Both the position numbers and the translations under genes were made by a program. Positions 42,059 to 50,264 of a stretch of 64,000 bases of DNA are shown one piece after another. Every line of letters starts with the position of its first letter. The first letter of the stretch is position 1. This DNA comes from Mesorhizobium sp. M00.F.Ca.ET.216.01.1.1 (GTDB lineage: Bacteria > Pseudomonadota > Alphaproteobacteria > Rhizobiales > Rhizobiaceae): assembly GCF_004010325.2 (NCBI RefSeq), contig NZ_SADR02000032.1, positions 1 through 64,000 of the forward strand, given 5' to 3'. Under the pieces are notes generated by a model. It was not told the origin of the DNA. It worked only from the letters and a program-made list of their open reading frames with translations, and did not search any database.

Positions 42059-43305
42059 CGCGACTATCGACCCATGACGCGATCATCATAGGCGCCGGCC
42101 CTGCCGGCACATCCGTCGCACTGACGCTGGCCCGGCGCGGATGGGCGGTGGCGATTGTCGAAAAGAGCGAATTCCCGCGCCGCAAGGTCTGCGGTGAATA
42201 CATCTCGGCAAGCAATCTTGCGCTTCTCGACCGGCTGGAGATCGGCGATGCCTGGCGCGCCAGTGCCGGCCCCGAAATCCGCCGTGTCGGCTTCTTTTCC
42301 GGCGAGGCCTGCGTCGAGGCGCCAATGCCTCACGCAAAAGAAGGGCCGAGCAGAAAGGACGGCTTCGGCCGGGCACTGGGCCGCGACATTCTCGACCTTC
42401 TGCTTTTGCAGGCGGCGAGATCGGCGGGCGCCGAAATCTTCCAGCCCTGCCGCGCCGTCGCCATCGAGCCGGATGGCGACATGCAAATGGTGGAAATTCA
42501 GGCCAAGGACGAACAGGAAACGACGATGTTGCGCGCGCCGGTGATCGTTGCCGCACACGGCTCCTGGGAGCCGGGAGCGCTGCCCAGCCAGCTCGCAAAG
42601 ACCAACCGCCCGTCGGACCTGCTCGGCTTCAAGGCGCATTTCATCGGGTCATCGCTGGCGCCCGATCTGATGCCTCTGCTGGCGTTTCCCGGCGGCTATG
42701 GCGGCATGGTCTGGGCGGATCACGGCCGGTTGTCGGTCTCGTGCTGCATCCGGCGCGATATGCTGGCGCGGCTGCGCAAGCACTACGGCCACGATGGCCA
42801 CATACACAATAGCCCCGAACACCATAGTTATGTGTCGGCCGCAGATGCGGTCGTTCGCCAACTCATGGAATCGTGCCGGGGCGTCAGCGATGCCCTGGAA
42901 GCAGCCCAGCTCAAAGGTTCATGGCTTGCCGCCGGTCCGATCCGGCCGGGAATCCGCTCCTGCTACCAACGGGATATCTTCCGCGTCGGCAATGCAGCCG
43001 GAGAGTCACATCCGGTCATTGCCGAGGGCATCTCGATGGCGCTTCAGTCCGGCTGGCTGCTGGCTTGCGAACTGGCAGATGCGCCACGCGGCCGGGCAGG
43101 GCGCGAGGCTGCCGCCAGACGCTACGAGGCGGCCTGGAGGCATCTGTTTTCAACGCGGGTCCACGCCGCTGCAGTCATCGCCAAAATTGCCCTTCGCCCC
43201 GGCAGCGCAGCCTTGATGCGCGCGACGGTCCGGAACTTCCCGCAGGTGCTGACACTGGGCGCGCAACTGAGCGGCAAGACAAAGCCGGTTCCTGGTTTCG
43301 CCTGA
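42055..43305 (+). CDS. FAD-dependent monooxygenase/reductase
   Basis: 416 residues. FAD Rossmann motif AIIIGAGPAGTSVALTLARRG (about 8-28), followed by EKSEFPRRKVCGEYIS, typical of the geranylgeranyl-reductase/aromatic hydroxylase group, and VGNAAGESHPVIAEGISMAL at the second FAD contact. It would oxidise or reduce the aromatic product of the operon. A C-terminal hydrophobic-basic region may contact the membrane. Third and last gene of the operon. Confidence 0.88.
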   Translation: MTRLSTHDAIIIGAGPAGTSVALTLARRGWAVAIVEKSEFPRRKVCGEYISASNLALLDRLEIGDAWRASAGPEIRRVGFFSGEACVEAPMPHAKEGPSRKDGFGRALGRDILDLLLLQAARSAGAEIFQPCRAVAIEPDGDMQMVEIQAKDEQETTMLRAPVIVAAHGSWEPGALPSQLAKTNRPSDLLGFKAHFIGSSLAPDLMPLLAFPGGYGGMVWADHGRLSVSCCIRRDMLARLRKHYGHDGHIHNSPEHHSYVSAADAVVRQLMESCRGVSDALEAAQLKGSWLAAGPIRPGIRSCYQRDIFRVGNAAGESHPVIAEGISMALQSGWLLACELADAPRGRAGREAAARRYEAAWRHLFSTRVHAAAVIAKIALRPGSAALMRATVRNFPQVLTLGAQLSGKTKPVPGFA

Positions 43306-43372
43306 CGGGGCGGGATCGGCGCATCGCCTTCAATCCAGCCAGCTTCGCCTGCATTTGCCGTTCGAATTATAT

Positions 43373-43388
43373 ATAGCCATTTGGCTAT
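43373..43388 (+). promoter_or_regulatory. Dyad operator overlapping the ArsR start codon
   Basis: ATAGCCA-TT-TGGCTAT; the last arm runs into the ATG at 43387. This type of dyad commonly precedes ArsR-SRPBCC operons and is the probable autorepressor site. Confidence 0.7.
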
Positions 43389-43728
43389 GCAAAATGCATC
43401 CAGTCTCGACCGAACCTTTCACGCTTTGGCCGACGCGACCCGCCGTTCGATGATTCAGGCGCTTGCTCGAGGCGAGGCCAGAAGTGCTGGCGAACTCGGC
43501 CGCCAATTTCGCTCCGCCCAGCCGACGATCTCGAAGCATCTGAAAGTGCTGGAAAAGGCCGGGCTTGTCGAGCGCGCCATTGACGGGCGCGTCCATCAGT
43601 TCAGGCTGCGCCGGGAGCCTCTGCAGGATGCGCAAGGATGGATCGCGCGTCATCAAGCGTTCTGGACGGGTGCGGTCGAGCTGCTCGATCGCCTTTTATC
43701 GGAGGCAGCAGGCGATGACCGCCGGTAA
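43387..43728 (+). CDS. ArsR-family regulator
   Basis: 113 residues: FHALADATRRSMIQALARGE and recognition helix QPTISKHLKVLEKAGLVERA. It is of the subgroup linked to SRPBCC (AHSA1) proteins and lacks metal-binding Cys pairs. The operator overlapping its start codon and the absence of a ribosome site suggest a leaderless or nearly leaderless message. The SRPBCC gene starts inside its 3' end. Confidence 0.88.
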   Translation: MQNASSLDRTFHALADATRRSMIQALARGEARSAGELGRQFRSAQPTISKHLKVLEKAGLVERAIDGRVHQFRLRREPLQDAQGWIARHQAFWTGAVELLDRLLSEAAGDDRR

Positions 43729-44176
43729 AACCGTTGCCGAAGTGCGCAGGCGTTTCAGCGCCGCGCCCGAGAAAGTGTTCGCCGCCTTTGCCGACGCCTA
43801 CCTGGTCGGAAGGTGGCTGAAGCCGGCACCGGAAATCACGCTTACCGTCTTGCAGTTCGACTTTCACATCGGCGGTGCCTATCGCTTCGCCTACCAGCCT
43901 CCGCTAGGAGAAGCTGTCATCGTCGGTGGCGCTTTTCTATCGATCGAGCAACCTGCGAAGATCGTCTTTTCGTGGGTCATCGAGCCGCCAGACGAGCATG
44001 CAGGCATCGCATCCGAGGTGACGGCGATCATCACACCGGATGGCGCAGGTAGTGAACTCGTCATCCGCCATGAGAAGCTCATGCGCAGCGACGCAATCGC
44101 GCGTCACGCCCAGGGCTGGCGTGGTGCTCTGGACCATCTGGCCGCGTTGCTCGAAGCACAGGGAGTTACGGCATGA
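43715..44176 (+). CDS. SRPBCC / AHSA1-family protein
   Basis: 153 residues with the START-like fold (RRFSAAPEKVFAAFADAYLV, FDFHIGGAYRFAY, KIVFSWVIEPPDEH, GWRGALDHLAALLE). Members bind hydrophobic ligands; the ligand here is unknown. The start at 43715 has GGAGG and overlaps the ArsR gene in another frame. Part of the four-gene operon through 44972. Confidence 0.87.
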   Translation: MTAGKTVAEVRRRFSAAPEKVFAAFADAYLVGRWLKPAPEITLTVLQFDFHIGGAYRFAYQPPLGEAVIVGGAFLSIEQPAKIVFSWVIEPPDEHAGIASEVTAIITPDGAGSELVIRHEKLMRSDAIARHAQGWRGALDHLAALLEAQGVTA

Positions 44177-44538
44177 CCGCTGACGAGCTTGCCACAAGCG
44201 TGCGTGCCGCCCTCGCGGGCGCCGGTGATATCCGCGAAGTCAAGATGTTCGGCGGGACAGGTTTCATGCTGAACGGCAACATGGTCGCGGGTGCGTCCCG
44301 GCGCGGTCTGTTGGTTCGCGTCGGCAAGGACCGCCAGCACGGAGCGCTTGCTTGGCCCGGGGCGCATCCGATGGAGATGAGGGGCAGGATGATGGACGGC
44401 TACATCTACGTCGATCCTCCGGCGCTAACCGATGAAGCAGTAGGCAGGTGGCTGCAGACGGCGATCGCCTTCGTGCAAACCCTGCCGCCAAAGCTGCCCG
44501 GCGAGAAGCCGGCGCAGACGAAAGGAAAACGCAAATGA
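44173..44538 (+). CDS. TfoX N-terminal domain protein
   Basis: 121 residues (VKMFGGTGFMLNGNMVAG, LLVRVGKDRQ, MMDGYIYVDP) matching the TfoX N-terminal domain alone, without the C-terminal HhH part. Lysine-rich tail PAQTKGKRK. Function outside competence systems is unknown. Overlaps neighbours at both ends. Confidence 0.85.
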   Translation: MTADELATSVRAALAGAGDIREVKMFGGTGFMLNGNMVAGASRRGLLVRVGKDRQHGALAWPGAHPMEMRGRMMDGYIYVDPPALTDEAVGRWLQTAIAFVQTLPPKLPGEKPAQTKGKRK

Positions 44539-44972
44539 CACGATTTTTCCTTGCTGTTCTTGCCTATGTCGTGCCGACGTTCGCGCTCGGCTTTGTCTGG
44601 CATCTGGTCCTTTTCGAGCGCTACTACGCCGAGCTTGCGATCTATCGCAGCGACATCATCATCCCGTTTGGTTTCCTGTCGATGCTGATCCAAGCGGTCC
44701 TCTTCGCCTGGATCTACGAACAGGCATTTGCGCGGCGGAGCGGTACATTGCTGTCGCGCGGACTGACCTACGTAGCCTTCGGCGCCGTTCTGTCGTGGAG
44801 CTTCACCACGCTCGCCGTCGCCGCAAAGAACGTGATGGCATCGGTTCCGGACTACCTTGCGATCGAGACGGCATTCACGGTCGTGCAATGGTTGCTCGTC
44901 GGGCCGCTCACCGCCTATGCCTTCGGTCGACCGTCTCAGCGGGACGAGCAAGCCGGGGAGTTCAAGGCCTGA
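44535..44972 (+). CDS. Small integral membrane protein, DUF1761-like
   Basis: 145 residues with four hydrophobic helices (5-26, 45-66, 76-95, 112-130). The first segment FLAVLAYVVPTFALGFVWH and YYAELAIYRSDIIIPFGFL recall DUF1761-type proteins. Function unknown; it ends the ArsR operon. Confidence 0.75.
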   Translation: MTRFFLAVLAYVVPTFALGFVWHLVLFERYYAELAIYRSDIIIPFGFLSMLIQAVLFAWIYEQAFARRSGTLLSRGLTYVAFGAVLSWSFTTLAVAAKNVMASVPDYLAIETAFTVVQWLLVGPLTAYAFGRPSQRDEQAGEFKA

Positions 44973-45043
44973 CCGTGTCTGCCCCTTCAGGTTCGCAGGT
45001 ATTTGACCAGCGCTGCAATCGCGAGCCAAAAGGGTCGCATTCG

Positions 45044-45292
45044 TCAGCCATGGCAAGCGCCGTCGCAGCAGGACGCGACCTGTCCTGCCGCACGCGCCTC
45101 CTGGACCGGCGGACACGGCACATCGCCGTAGGAGCAGAAGACGCAACAGTCCCCTGCCTTCGGCCGAAGCAATGTCCCGCAGCCCTTGCAATCGTAGAAG
45201 AACCGGCAGGCATCGGTAGGCATCACTTCGGAAACCCGATGTCCGCAGTGGGGACAGGTAAGGATGGACGTGAGTTGCGTCGCGCCGATCAT
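45044..45292 (-). CDS. GDCCVxC-domain small protein
   Basis: 82 residues, very cysteine-rich: LTCPHCGHRVSEVMP, YDCKGCGTLLRPKAGDCCVFC, then SYGDVPCPPVQ and a C-terminal CCDGACHG. The GDCCVxC motif defines a family in which some members carry selenocysteine. The two CxxC pairs look like a zinc ribbon. It starts by ATGA overlap with the CDF transporter, so metal handling is a reasonable guess. Confidence 0.82.
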   Translation of the reverse strand: MIGATQLTSILTCPHCGHRVSEVMPTDACRFFYDCKGCGTLLRPKAGDCCVFCSYGDVPCPPVQEARAAGQVASCCDGACHG

Positions 45293-45951
45293 GATGTGTC
45301 TGAAATCCAGGCGGCGCGCTTTTCGTAAAGACCGCGCTTGCCCGACTTGAGCTCGGCGAGCGACTGTCGCAGGACGACGATCGCGCCCTGGAGGGCCAAG
45401 CCAGCCATGATGGCTGCCACGATGATGTCCGGCCAGCCGGCGCCGGTACCGAAAACACCCAGCGCGGCCAACAGCACCGCCAGATTGCCGAGCACGTCGT
45501 TGCGGGTGCAAATCCATGCCGAGCGCATGTTGGCGTCACCGCCCCTGTAGGCCCACAGTAGCCCGAACGAGGTCGCGTTGGCCAGCAGCGCTGCAAGCCC
45601 GACCGCGCCCATGGTAGAAGCTTCCGGCAGCGTTGCATGCATTGCCTGCCAGATGGTGACAGCGATCACCCAGAGGCCGAAGATGCCCATGGTTGCGCCT
45701 TTGGCAAACGCCGCCACGGCGCAATGCCGCAAAGCCATGCCAACTACGAACAGGCTGATGGCATAATTGCCGGCGTCGCCCAGGAAGTCGAGAGCGTCAG
45801 CCTGGAGCGAGGCGGATCCCGCCGCGACGCCGGCGCCGATCTCGACCGCAAACATTGCCGCGTTGATACCCAGTACCGTCCAGAGAACGCGCCGATATGA
45901 TGCGTCTTCCTGCGACGGCTCGTGCTCCAGTCTGCAACATTCCGCGCCCAT
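45289..45951 (-). CDS. CDF-type cation transporter without C-terminal domain
   Basis: 220 residues, six helices, with the CDF metal sites ASLQADALDFLGDAGNYA and WICTRNDVLGNLAV. The cytoplasmic ferredoxin-like C-terminal domain of ordinary CDF proteins is missing. An N-terminal ECCRLEHE may bind metal. Coupled to the GDCCVxC gene downstream. Confidence 0.85.
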   Translation of the reverse strand: MGAECCRLEHEPSQEDASYRRVLWTVLGINAAMFAVEIGAGVAAGSASLQADALDFLGDAGNYAISLFVVGMALRHCAVAAFAKGATMGIFGLWVIAVTIWQAMHATLPEASTMGAVGLAALLANATSFGLLWAYRGGDANMRSAWICTRNDVLGNLAVLLAALGVFGTGAGWPDIIVAAIMAGLALQGAIVVLRQSLAELKSGKRGLYEKRAAWISDTS

Positions 45952-46104
45952 TGCGACCTCCGTGCTTCCACAAGCATACAGGAGTTCCAGATCGGATGCG
46001 AACGGGGCGAGCAGCGCGCATCATCCCGCAACATGGGCATAAGCCCATTTCCCCGGGGCTGCCCTTTGGTCAAAATTACGGGGCAGGACATCACCTCGCC
46101 CGAC

Positions 46105-46719
46105 TTACGGACTTGCTCTGCCCTGATACAGGTAGCCCATCATCCGCGGTGCTTTCGGCACATAGCTGTTTTCAAGCGCCGTGATCGAAAATCCCGCTGT
46201 CTCGATCAGGTTGCTGATCGGCCGGTTGAGGCGACAGCCACCGGCAATCGGCCTCCAGAAGGGTGTCAGCCGGTTCTGCCATTTGCGTACGCTTTCTTCG
46301 GGCGCCAGGCCGTGCTCGACGAACAGAAGCTGCCCGCCGGGCCTTAGCACTCGACGCATCTCCTCAAGTGCGGGGATCGCATGCGGAATGGTGCAGAGCG
46401 TCCAGGTCGTCACCACGGTGTCGATGCTTCCTCGCTCAAGCGGGATCGCCTCGGCCGAGCCCTCGATGAAAGTCACCGGCGAGGGTGACTCCCTTGCCAC
46501 GCCTCGCGCCATCTCGATCAGCCGCGATGATGGCTCGAGGCCCATGACCTCTCGCACCTGCGGGCCGTAGAAGGGCAGATTGAGGCCCGAGCCGATGCCG
46601 ATCTCCAGCACGCGGCCCTCGGCCGCGGCAGCAGTGCGTTCCCGGTACGGCACAAGCTGCGCGTTGCGCATCGCCAGATTGATAAGATGCGGCAGGATGT
46701 AGTCCTGATAGAAGCTCAT
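46105..46719 (-). CDS. Class I SAM-dependent methyltransferase
   Basis: 204 residues: RVLEIGIGSGLNLPFYG (about 36-52), GLEPSSRLIEMARGVA, and LRPGGQLLFVEHGLAPEE. It resembles the METTL7/UbiE-like small methyltransferases. The substrate is unknown. The start has GGGAGCCACGCC just upstream. Same direction as the CDF gene but 153 bp away. Confidence 0.85.
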   Translation of the reverse strand: MSFYQDYILPHLINLAMRNAQLVPYRERTAAAAEGRVLEIGIGSGLNLPFYGPQVREVMGLEPSSRLIEMARGVARESPSPVTFIEGSAEAIPLERGSIDTVVTTWTLCTIPHAIPALEEMRRVLRPGGQLLFVEHGLAPEESVRKWQNRLTPFWRPIAGGCRLNRPISNLIETAGFSITALENSYVPKAPRMMGYLYQGRASP

Positions 46720-46900
46720 GGCGTGGCTCCCTTCGGTTCATCGGGGGAGGCAGCGGGTCGTGCATCAGTTGCGTTACCACTGGTCATGATCCGGCAGCAT
46801 CTCAATGACACGGGGTATTCGCAGACTTTCCCTGCTGGCAGCCTAAGACCATGTAGGGCTTCGTATCCGCTGGACCACGCCGGCCGCATCGCTGGATGCG

Positions 46901-47281
46901 CTATTTCTTCGGCGCTTCAAACAATTCGATCGGGTTTCCTGCCGGATCATCGAGCAGGATCTGCTTGCCGCCCACACCCTGCACGATGTCGTTGCGGAAA
47001 TGCGCTCCGGCTTTGCGCAAGGCGGCGACTTCCGCCTCGAGATCGGCGACCTCGACCTGGATCCGGTTCCAGCCGCCGGGCTCGGGCTTGCGGCCGTCCG
47101 GCATCGGCTGCGATGCTCCGCCAGGCCCGGTCGTTGCGTTCATGAGCAGACGGAGATCGCCCTTGGATAAAATCACGAAACTCGCCGCGGGATGTGCGGC
47201 GACGGAAAAGCCGAGATGCTTCGTATAGAAGCTGATCGCCGCATCCACGTCGTCGACGATGTAACGCACGCTGACAGTCAT
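46901..47281 (-). CDS. VOC-family (glyoxalase-like) protein
   Basis: 126 residues with the paired beta-alpha-beta-beta-beta units of the vicinal oxygen chelate family (VRYIVDDVDAAISFYTKHLG; IQVEVADLEAEVAALRKAG; ILLDDPAGNPIELFE). The C-terminal Glu in NPIELFE is the usual metal ligand. Could be a dioxygenase, lyase or resistance protein. GGAGG precedes the start. Confidence 0.87.
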   Translation of the reverse strand: MTVSVRYIVDDVDAAISFYTKHLGFSVAAHPAASFVILSKGDLRLLMNATTGPGGASQPMPDGRKPEPGGWNRIQVEVADLEAEVAALRKAGAHFRNDIVQGVGGKQILLDDPAGNPIELFEAPKK

Positions 47282-47459
47282 GACATTCCTCCATGCGGGC
47301 CTGGCCGGACGGATCTGCTGATGTTCCTTTGCCCCCGGCGCAGGCTTCCGTATTCGATTATCGTCATCGGGAACCGATTCTGTTCGGGGAACGTTCGTTC
47401 GTCAATTATGGCCGATGTGGCCAGTTCCCTTCCGCGTCTAGAGAGCCAAAGGTACCGCC

Positions 47460-48659
47460 ATGGCCGTATCGCGAGGATGGCGAGGATGGCTTGGACCGGC
47501 ATCGCCGGCGCTCACCTTCGTGCTGACGATGGGCGTCGTCAACCTGTTCGGCGACATCACCTATGAAGGCGGCGCCAGCATCAATGGTCCGTTCATGGGT
47601 GCCTTGGGGGCGAGTGCCGCAATCATCAGCATAACCGCCGGCGCCGGGGAGTTCCTCGGCTACGCACTGCGCTCCGTTGCCGGCTACGTCGCCGACCGCA
47701 GCGGAAAGTACTGGCTCGTCACCTTCATCGGCTACGCCATCAACCTCCTGGCCGTGCCGGCCATGGCCCTGGCCGGCAGCTGGCAAGCGGCGGCGGCTTT
47801 GATCCTTGCCGAGCGTATCGGCCGCGCGATGCGCAAGCCGACGGTCGAGGCGATGCTGTCCTACACCACCGGCGAACTCGGCAGAGGCTGGGCCTATGCG
47901 GTCAACACCGCGCTCGACGAGATCGGCGCGACGGTCGGGCCGCTCGTCATTGCACTGGTCCTTCTGTTGAACGGCGACTACCGCACGGGCTATGCCCTGC
48001 TGTCGATCTCGGCCGTGCTGGCGCTCGCCTCGCTCACTGTCGCCCGGATCAGGTACCCGCTTCCGTCTCGCCTCGAACAGGGTCGCACCGCCGAGGCAAA
48101 AGGGTTCACGGCAGCCTACTGGTTCTACATGCTCGCCGGTGCCTGTTTTGCGGCCGGCTTGATGAGCTTCGAGCTGATCTCGTACCACCTCTCCGTCAGC
48201 AAGACGGTGCCCGACCACTGGATCCCGGTTTTCCTAGCCATCGCCACCGGCTTCGGCGTGATCGTGAGCCTCGTCCTTGGCCGGCTGTACGACCGTGTTG
48301 GGCTGCCTGTCGTGCTGGTCGCGGTCGTTCTGTCGTCCGGCTTCTCGCCGCTCGTCTTCCTCGGCGGCTTCCAAGTCGCTCTCGCGGGCATGCTGCTGTG
48401 GGGAATTGGCTACGCGACGCAGGATACGCTGCTAAAGGCCGTGGTCGCCGGCGAACTGCCTGAGGGGCAGAGAAACCTCGCTTTCGGCCTGTTTTATGCC
48501 GGCTACGGCGTCGGCTGGCTGATCGGCAGCATAGCGACAGGGCTGCTCTATGAGCGCTCGTTAGTTGGGCTCATTGTCTTTGCGGTCGCCGCGCAGCTCG
48601 CCTCGCTGCCGGCCTTCGTCTTGGCGGGGCGGCAAGGCAGAGCGACTGCGCGATCCTGA
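47460..48659 (+). CDS. MFS transporter
   Basis: 399 residues, 12 predicted helices. Loop motifs GYVADRSGKYW and GRLYDRVGLPVV fit the two MFS repeats. The start MAVSRGWRGWLGP at 47460 follows AAAGG. No efflux subfamily is recognisable; the substrate is unknown. Confidence 0.87.
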   Translation: MAVSRGWRGWLGPASPALTFVLTMGVVNLFGDITYEGGASINGPFMGALGASAAIISITAGAGEFLGYALRSVAGYVADRSGKYWLVTFIGYAINLLAVPAMALAGSWQAAAALILAERIGRAMRKPTVEAMLSYTTGELGRGWAYAVNTALDEIGATVGPLVIALVLLLNGDYRTGYALLSISAVLALASLTVARIRYPLPSRLEQGRTAEAKGFTAAYWFYMLAGACFAAGLMSFELISYHLSVSKTVPDHWIPVFLAIATGFGVIVSLVLGRLYDRVGLPVVLVAVVLSSGFSPLVFLGGFQVALAGMLLWGIGYATQDTLLKAVVAGELPEGQRNLAFGLFYAGYGVGWLIGSIATGLLYERSLVGLIVFAVAAQLASLPAFVLAGRQGRATARS

Positions 48660-48761
48660 CGCCATCGCTCAACCCGCGAGCGACGGAGCCCGGCAACCGA
48701 GGGCGGAATGCCCGCAGATATCGAGGGCTACTCGCCGGAATGGTCGGCTACGAAACGAAAA

Positions 48762-48780
48762 CCCCGGCGCGAGGCCGGGG
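48762..48780 (-). terminator. Rho-independent terminator of the outer-membrane protein gene
   Basis: Stem CCCCGGC/GCCGGGG with a short loop. On the minus strand it is followed by TTTTCGTTT, so it ends the gene at 48818; on the plus strand it may also slow transcription from the MFS gene. Confidence 0.75.
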
Positions 48781-48817
48781 CTGTTGGCGCCGATAAAGGC
48801 GATGATACCGGTGCGTC

Positions 48818-49648
48818 TCAGTCGATGAAGGTTATCAGCGTATTGGGCCGGTAGGTGTCCATGGTCGCTCCGTTACGATCCTCATCGAACAACGACATGC
48901 TGCCGAAGCTGGCGCGCAGGCCGATCACGAATTTCTGGGTGTCGCGGTCTTCGAATGCGTCGATCTTTGTCCGCTCGAATTGATAGCGTCCAAAAACAGA
49001 CCACGGCGTATCATCGAACCGGTACATGGCCTGAACGGCGGCGCCGTATATGTCCACGGTGTTCCCGAACGGGAGGTCCGTTCGGTCGAAGATGAGCTCG
49101 GCATCCAGGCGAAGATTTTTCTGGACGAAAAAGCGCGCGATACCGCGGACACCCCATTCGTCGAGACGAAAGGTATTGATGTGGAACTTGCCGTAATAGG
49201 CTTGGCCGTAAAGAGTCAAATTGCCGAAATAGACCTGGGCTTCCGGACCGACCGTATAGTCGTACATGGTCGGGCCGTTGCTGCCGCTGCCGTAGGACTT
49301 GTAGGTGGCGAAAGCGCCGGCCGCAAAGCTGTCGGGATCGCGATAATAGCCATGGATCGCGGTGCCGATGCCATCCAGATAAAGGCTGTCGTCCCAGACG
49401 CGGTCGTAAGTGAGGTCGCCTTGCAGGTTCCAGCGCCCGGCAACCGGAATGTTGACGCGGCCGGCGCCACCGGCAGCCCAGAACGTGTCGTCCTCATCGG
49501 AAAAGCTAAGTCCGCCAAGGTAGAGTTCGCCGTAGCCGGAGATGTGCGGCGTGGCCACTGTCTCTTCTGCGATCGGCTGCAAGATATCCGCCGCGTAGGC
49601 AGACGTCGCCACGATCAATGACGCGACGACAATTGGAAAACGCTGCAT
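48818..49648 (-). CDS. Outer-membrane beta-barrel protein
   Basis: 276 residues. Signal peptide MQRFPIVVASLIVATSAYAAD, then alternating beta-strand sequence rich in Tyr, Phe and Gly (HISGYGELYLGGLSFSDED, YDYTVGPEAQVYFGN, RYQFERTKIDAFEDRDT). This suggests a porin or surface barrel; no family name can be given with certainty. The ATG at 49648 is chosen for the signal peptide. The last residues do not end in Phe, the usual barrel end. Confidence 0.75.
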   Translation of the reverse strand: MQRFPIVVASLIVATSAYAADILQPIAEETVATPHISGYGELYLGGLSFSDEDDTFWAAGGAGRVNIPVAGRWNLQGDLTYDRVWDDSLYLDGIGTAIHGYYRDPDSFAAGAFATYKSYGSGSNGPTMYDYTVGPEAQVYFGNLTLYGQAYYGKFHINTFRLDEWGVRGIARFFVQKNLRLDAELIFDRTDLPFGNTVDIYGAAVQAMYRFDDTPWSVFGRYQFERTKIDAFEDRDTQKFVIGLRASFGSMSLFDEDRNGATMDTYRPNTLITFID

Positions 49649-50264
49649 GTGACCCCAAGCATTTCGGATATCGATGCAGCTAACACGCGGCGGGTAATAA
49701 AAGTAAAAAGAAATGAGCGTGGCCGGTCGGCTTGCCCGATTGCAGCCGTGGTGAAGCATTTCTGCAACGAAATCCTGTCTTTGGCTGTGTAAAATCAAAG
49801 TGCTACAGCGTCCTTACGCGCGCCCAAAAGCACGCGCGGCGCTGTAGTACAGAAAGCATCACGCCCCGTTGAACTTGTTCCGCACGGACCAGAATTTGCG
49901 GCCGAAAGAAAATCGGCGCGCCGTATATGGAGCGCGGGCACAGGATGTCGGGCTTTTCCCCTTTTGTAGCCCTCGGTAGACCCTTGCCTTACAAAAGCCC
50001 AAAGCGTCATTTGATTGACTCAGCAGCCAAAAAGGCAGCAAAGTCGTAGTCGGAGAGCAAATTTTGCCAAATTGATAGTCGGGGAGGGTGCTTTTTTCGG
50101 AATGACCGTCGCCAAATCGGCGACCGGTAGAGGGATTGGTTAACCAACTTTGTCCATCTTTTGAATCAATCGGCAACAGACGCGAAGTGTGCTGGGGGCA
50201 CGGCGAACTGTGATCGTAACGGATGCGAGCACCGCACGCCGGCAAGCCGATTGAGAGTGGTTGA
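49649..50264. other. Intergenic region, 616 bp
   Basis: Contains the palindromic repeat at 49803-49847 and promoters for the two flanking divergent genes. Minus-strand frames here (49795-50395) have no protein character. No RNA gene is recognised. Confidence 0.5.
49803..49847. repeat. Rhizobial palindromic repeat
   Basis: CTACAGCG at 49803 and CGCTGTAG ending 49847 are inverted, with inner GCGCG/CGCGC arms around a CCAAAAG loop. This is a short dispersed hairpin known in several rhizobia. Confidence 0.75.
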
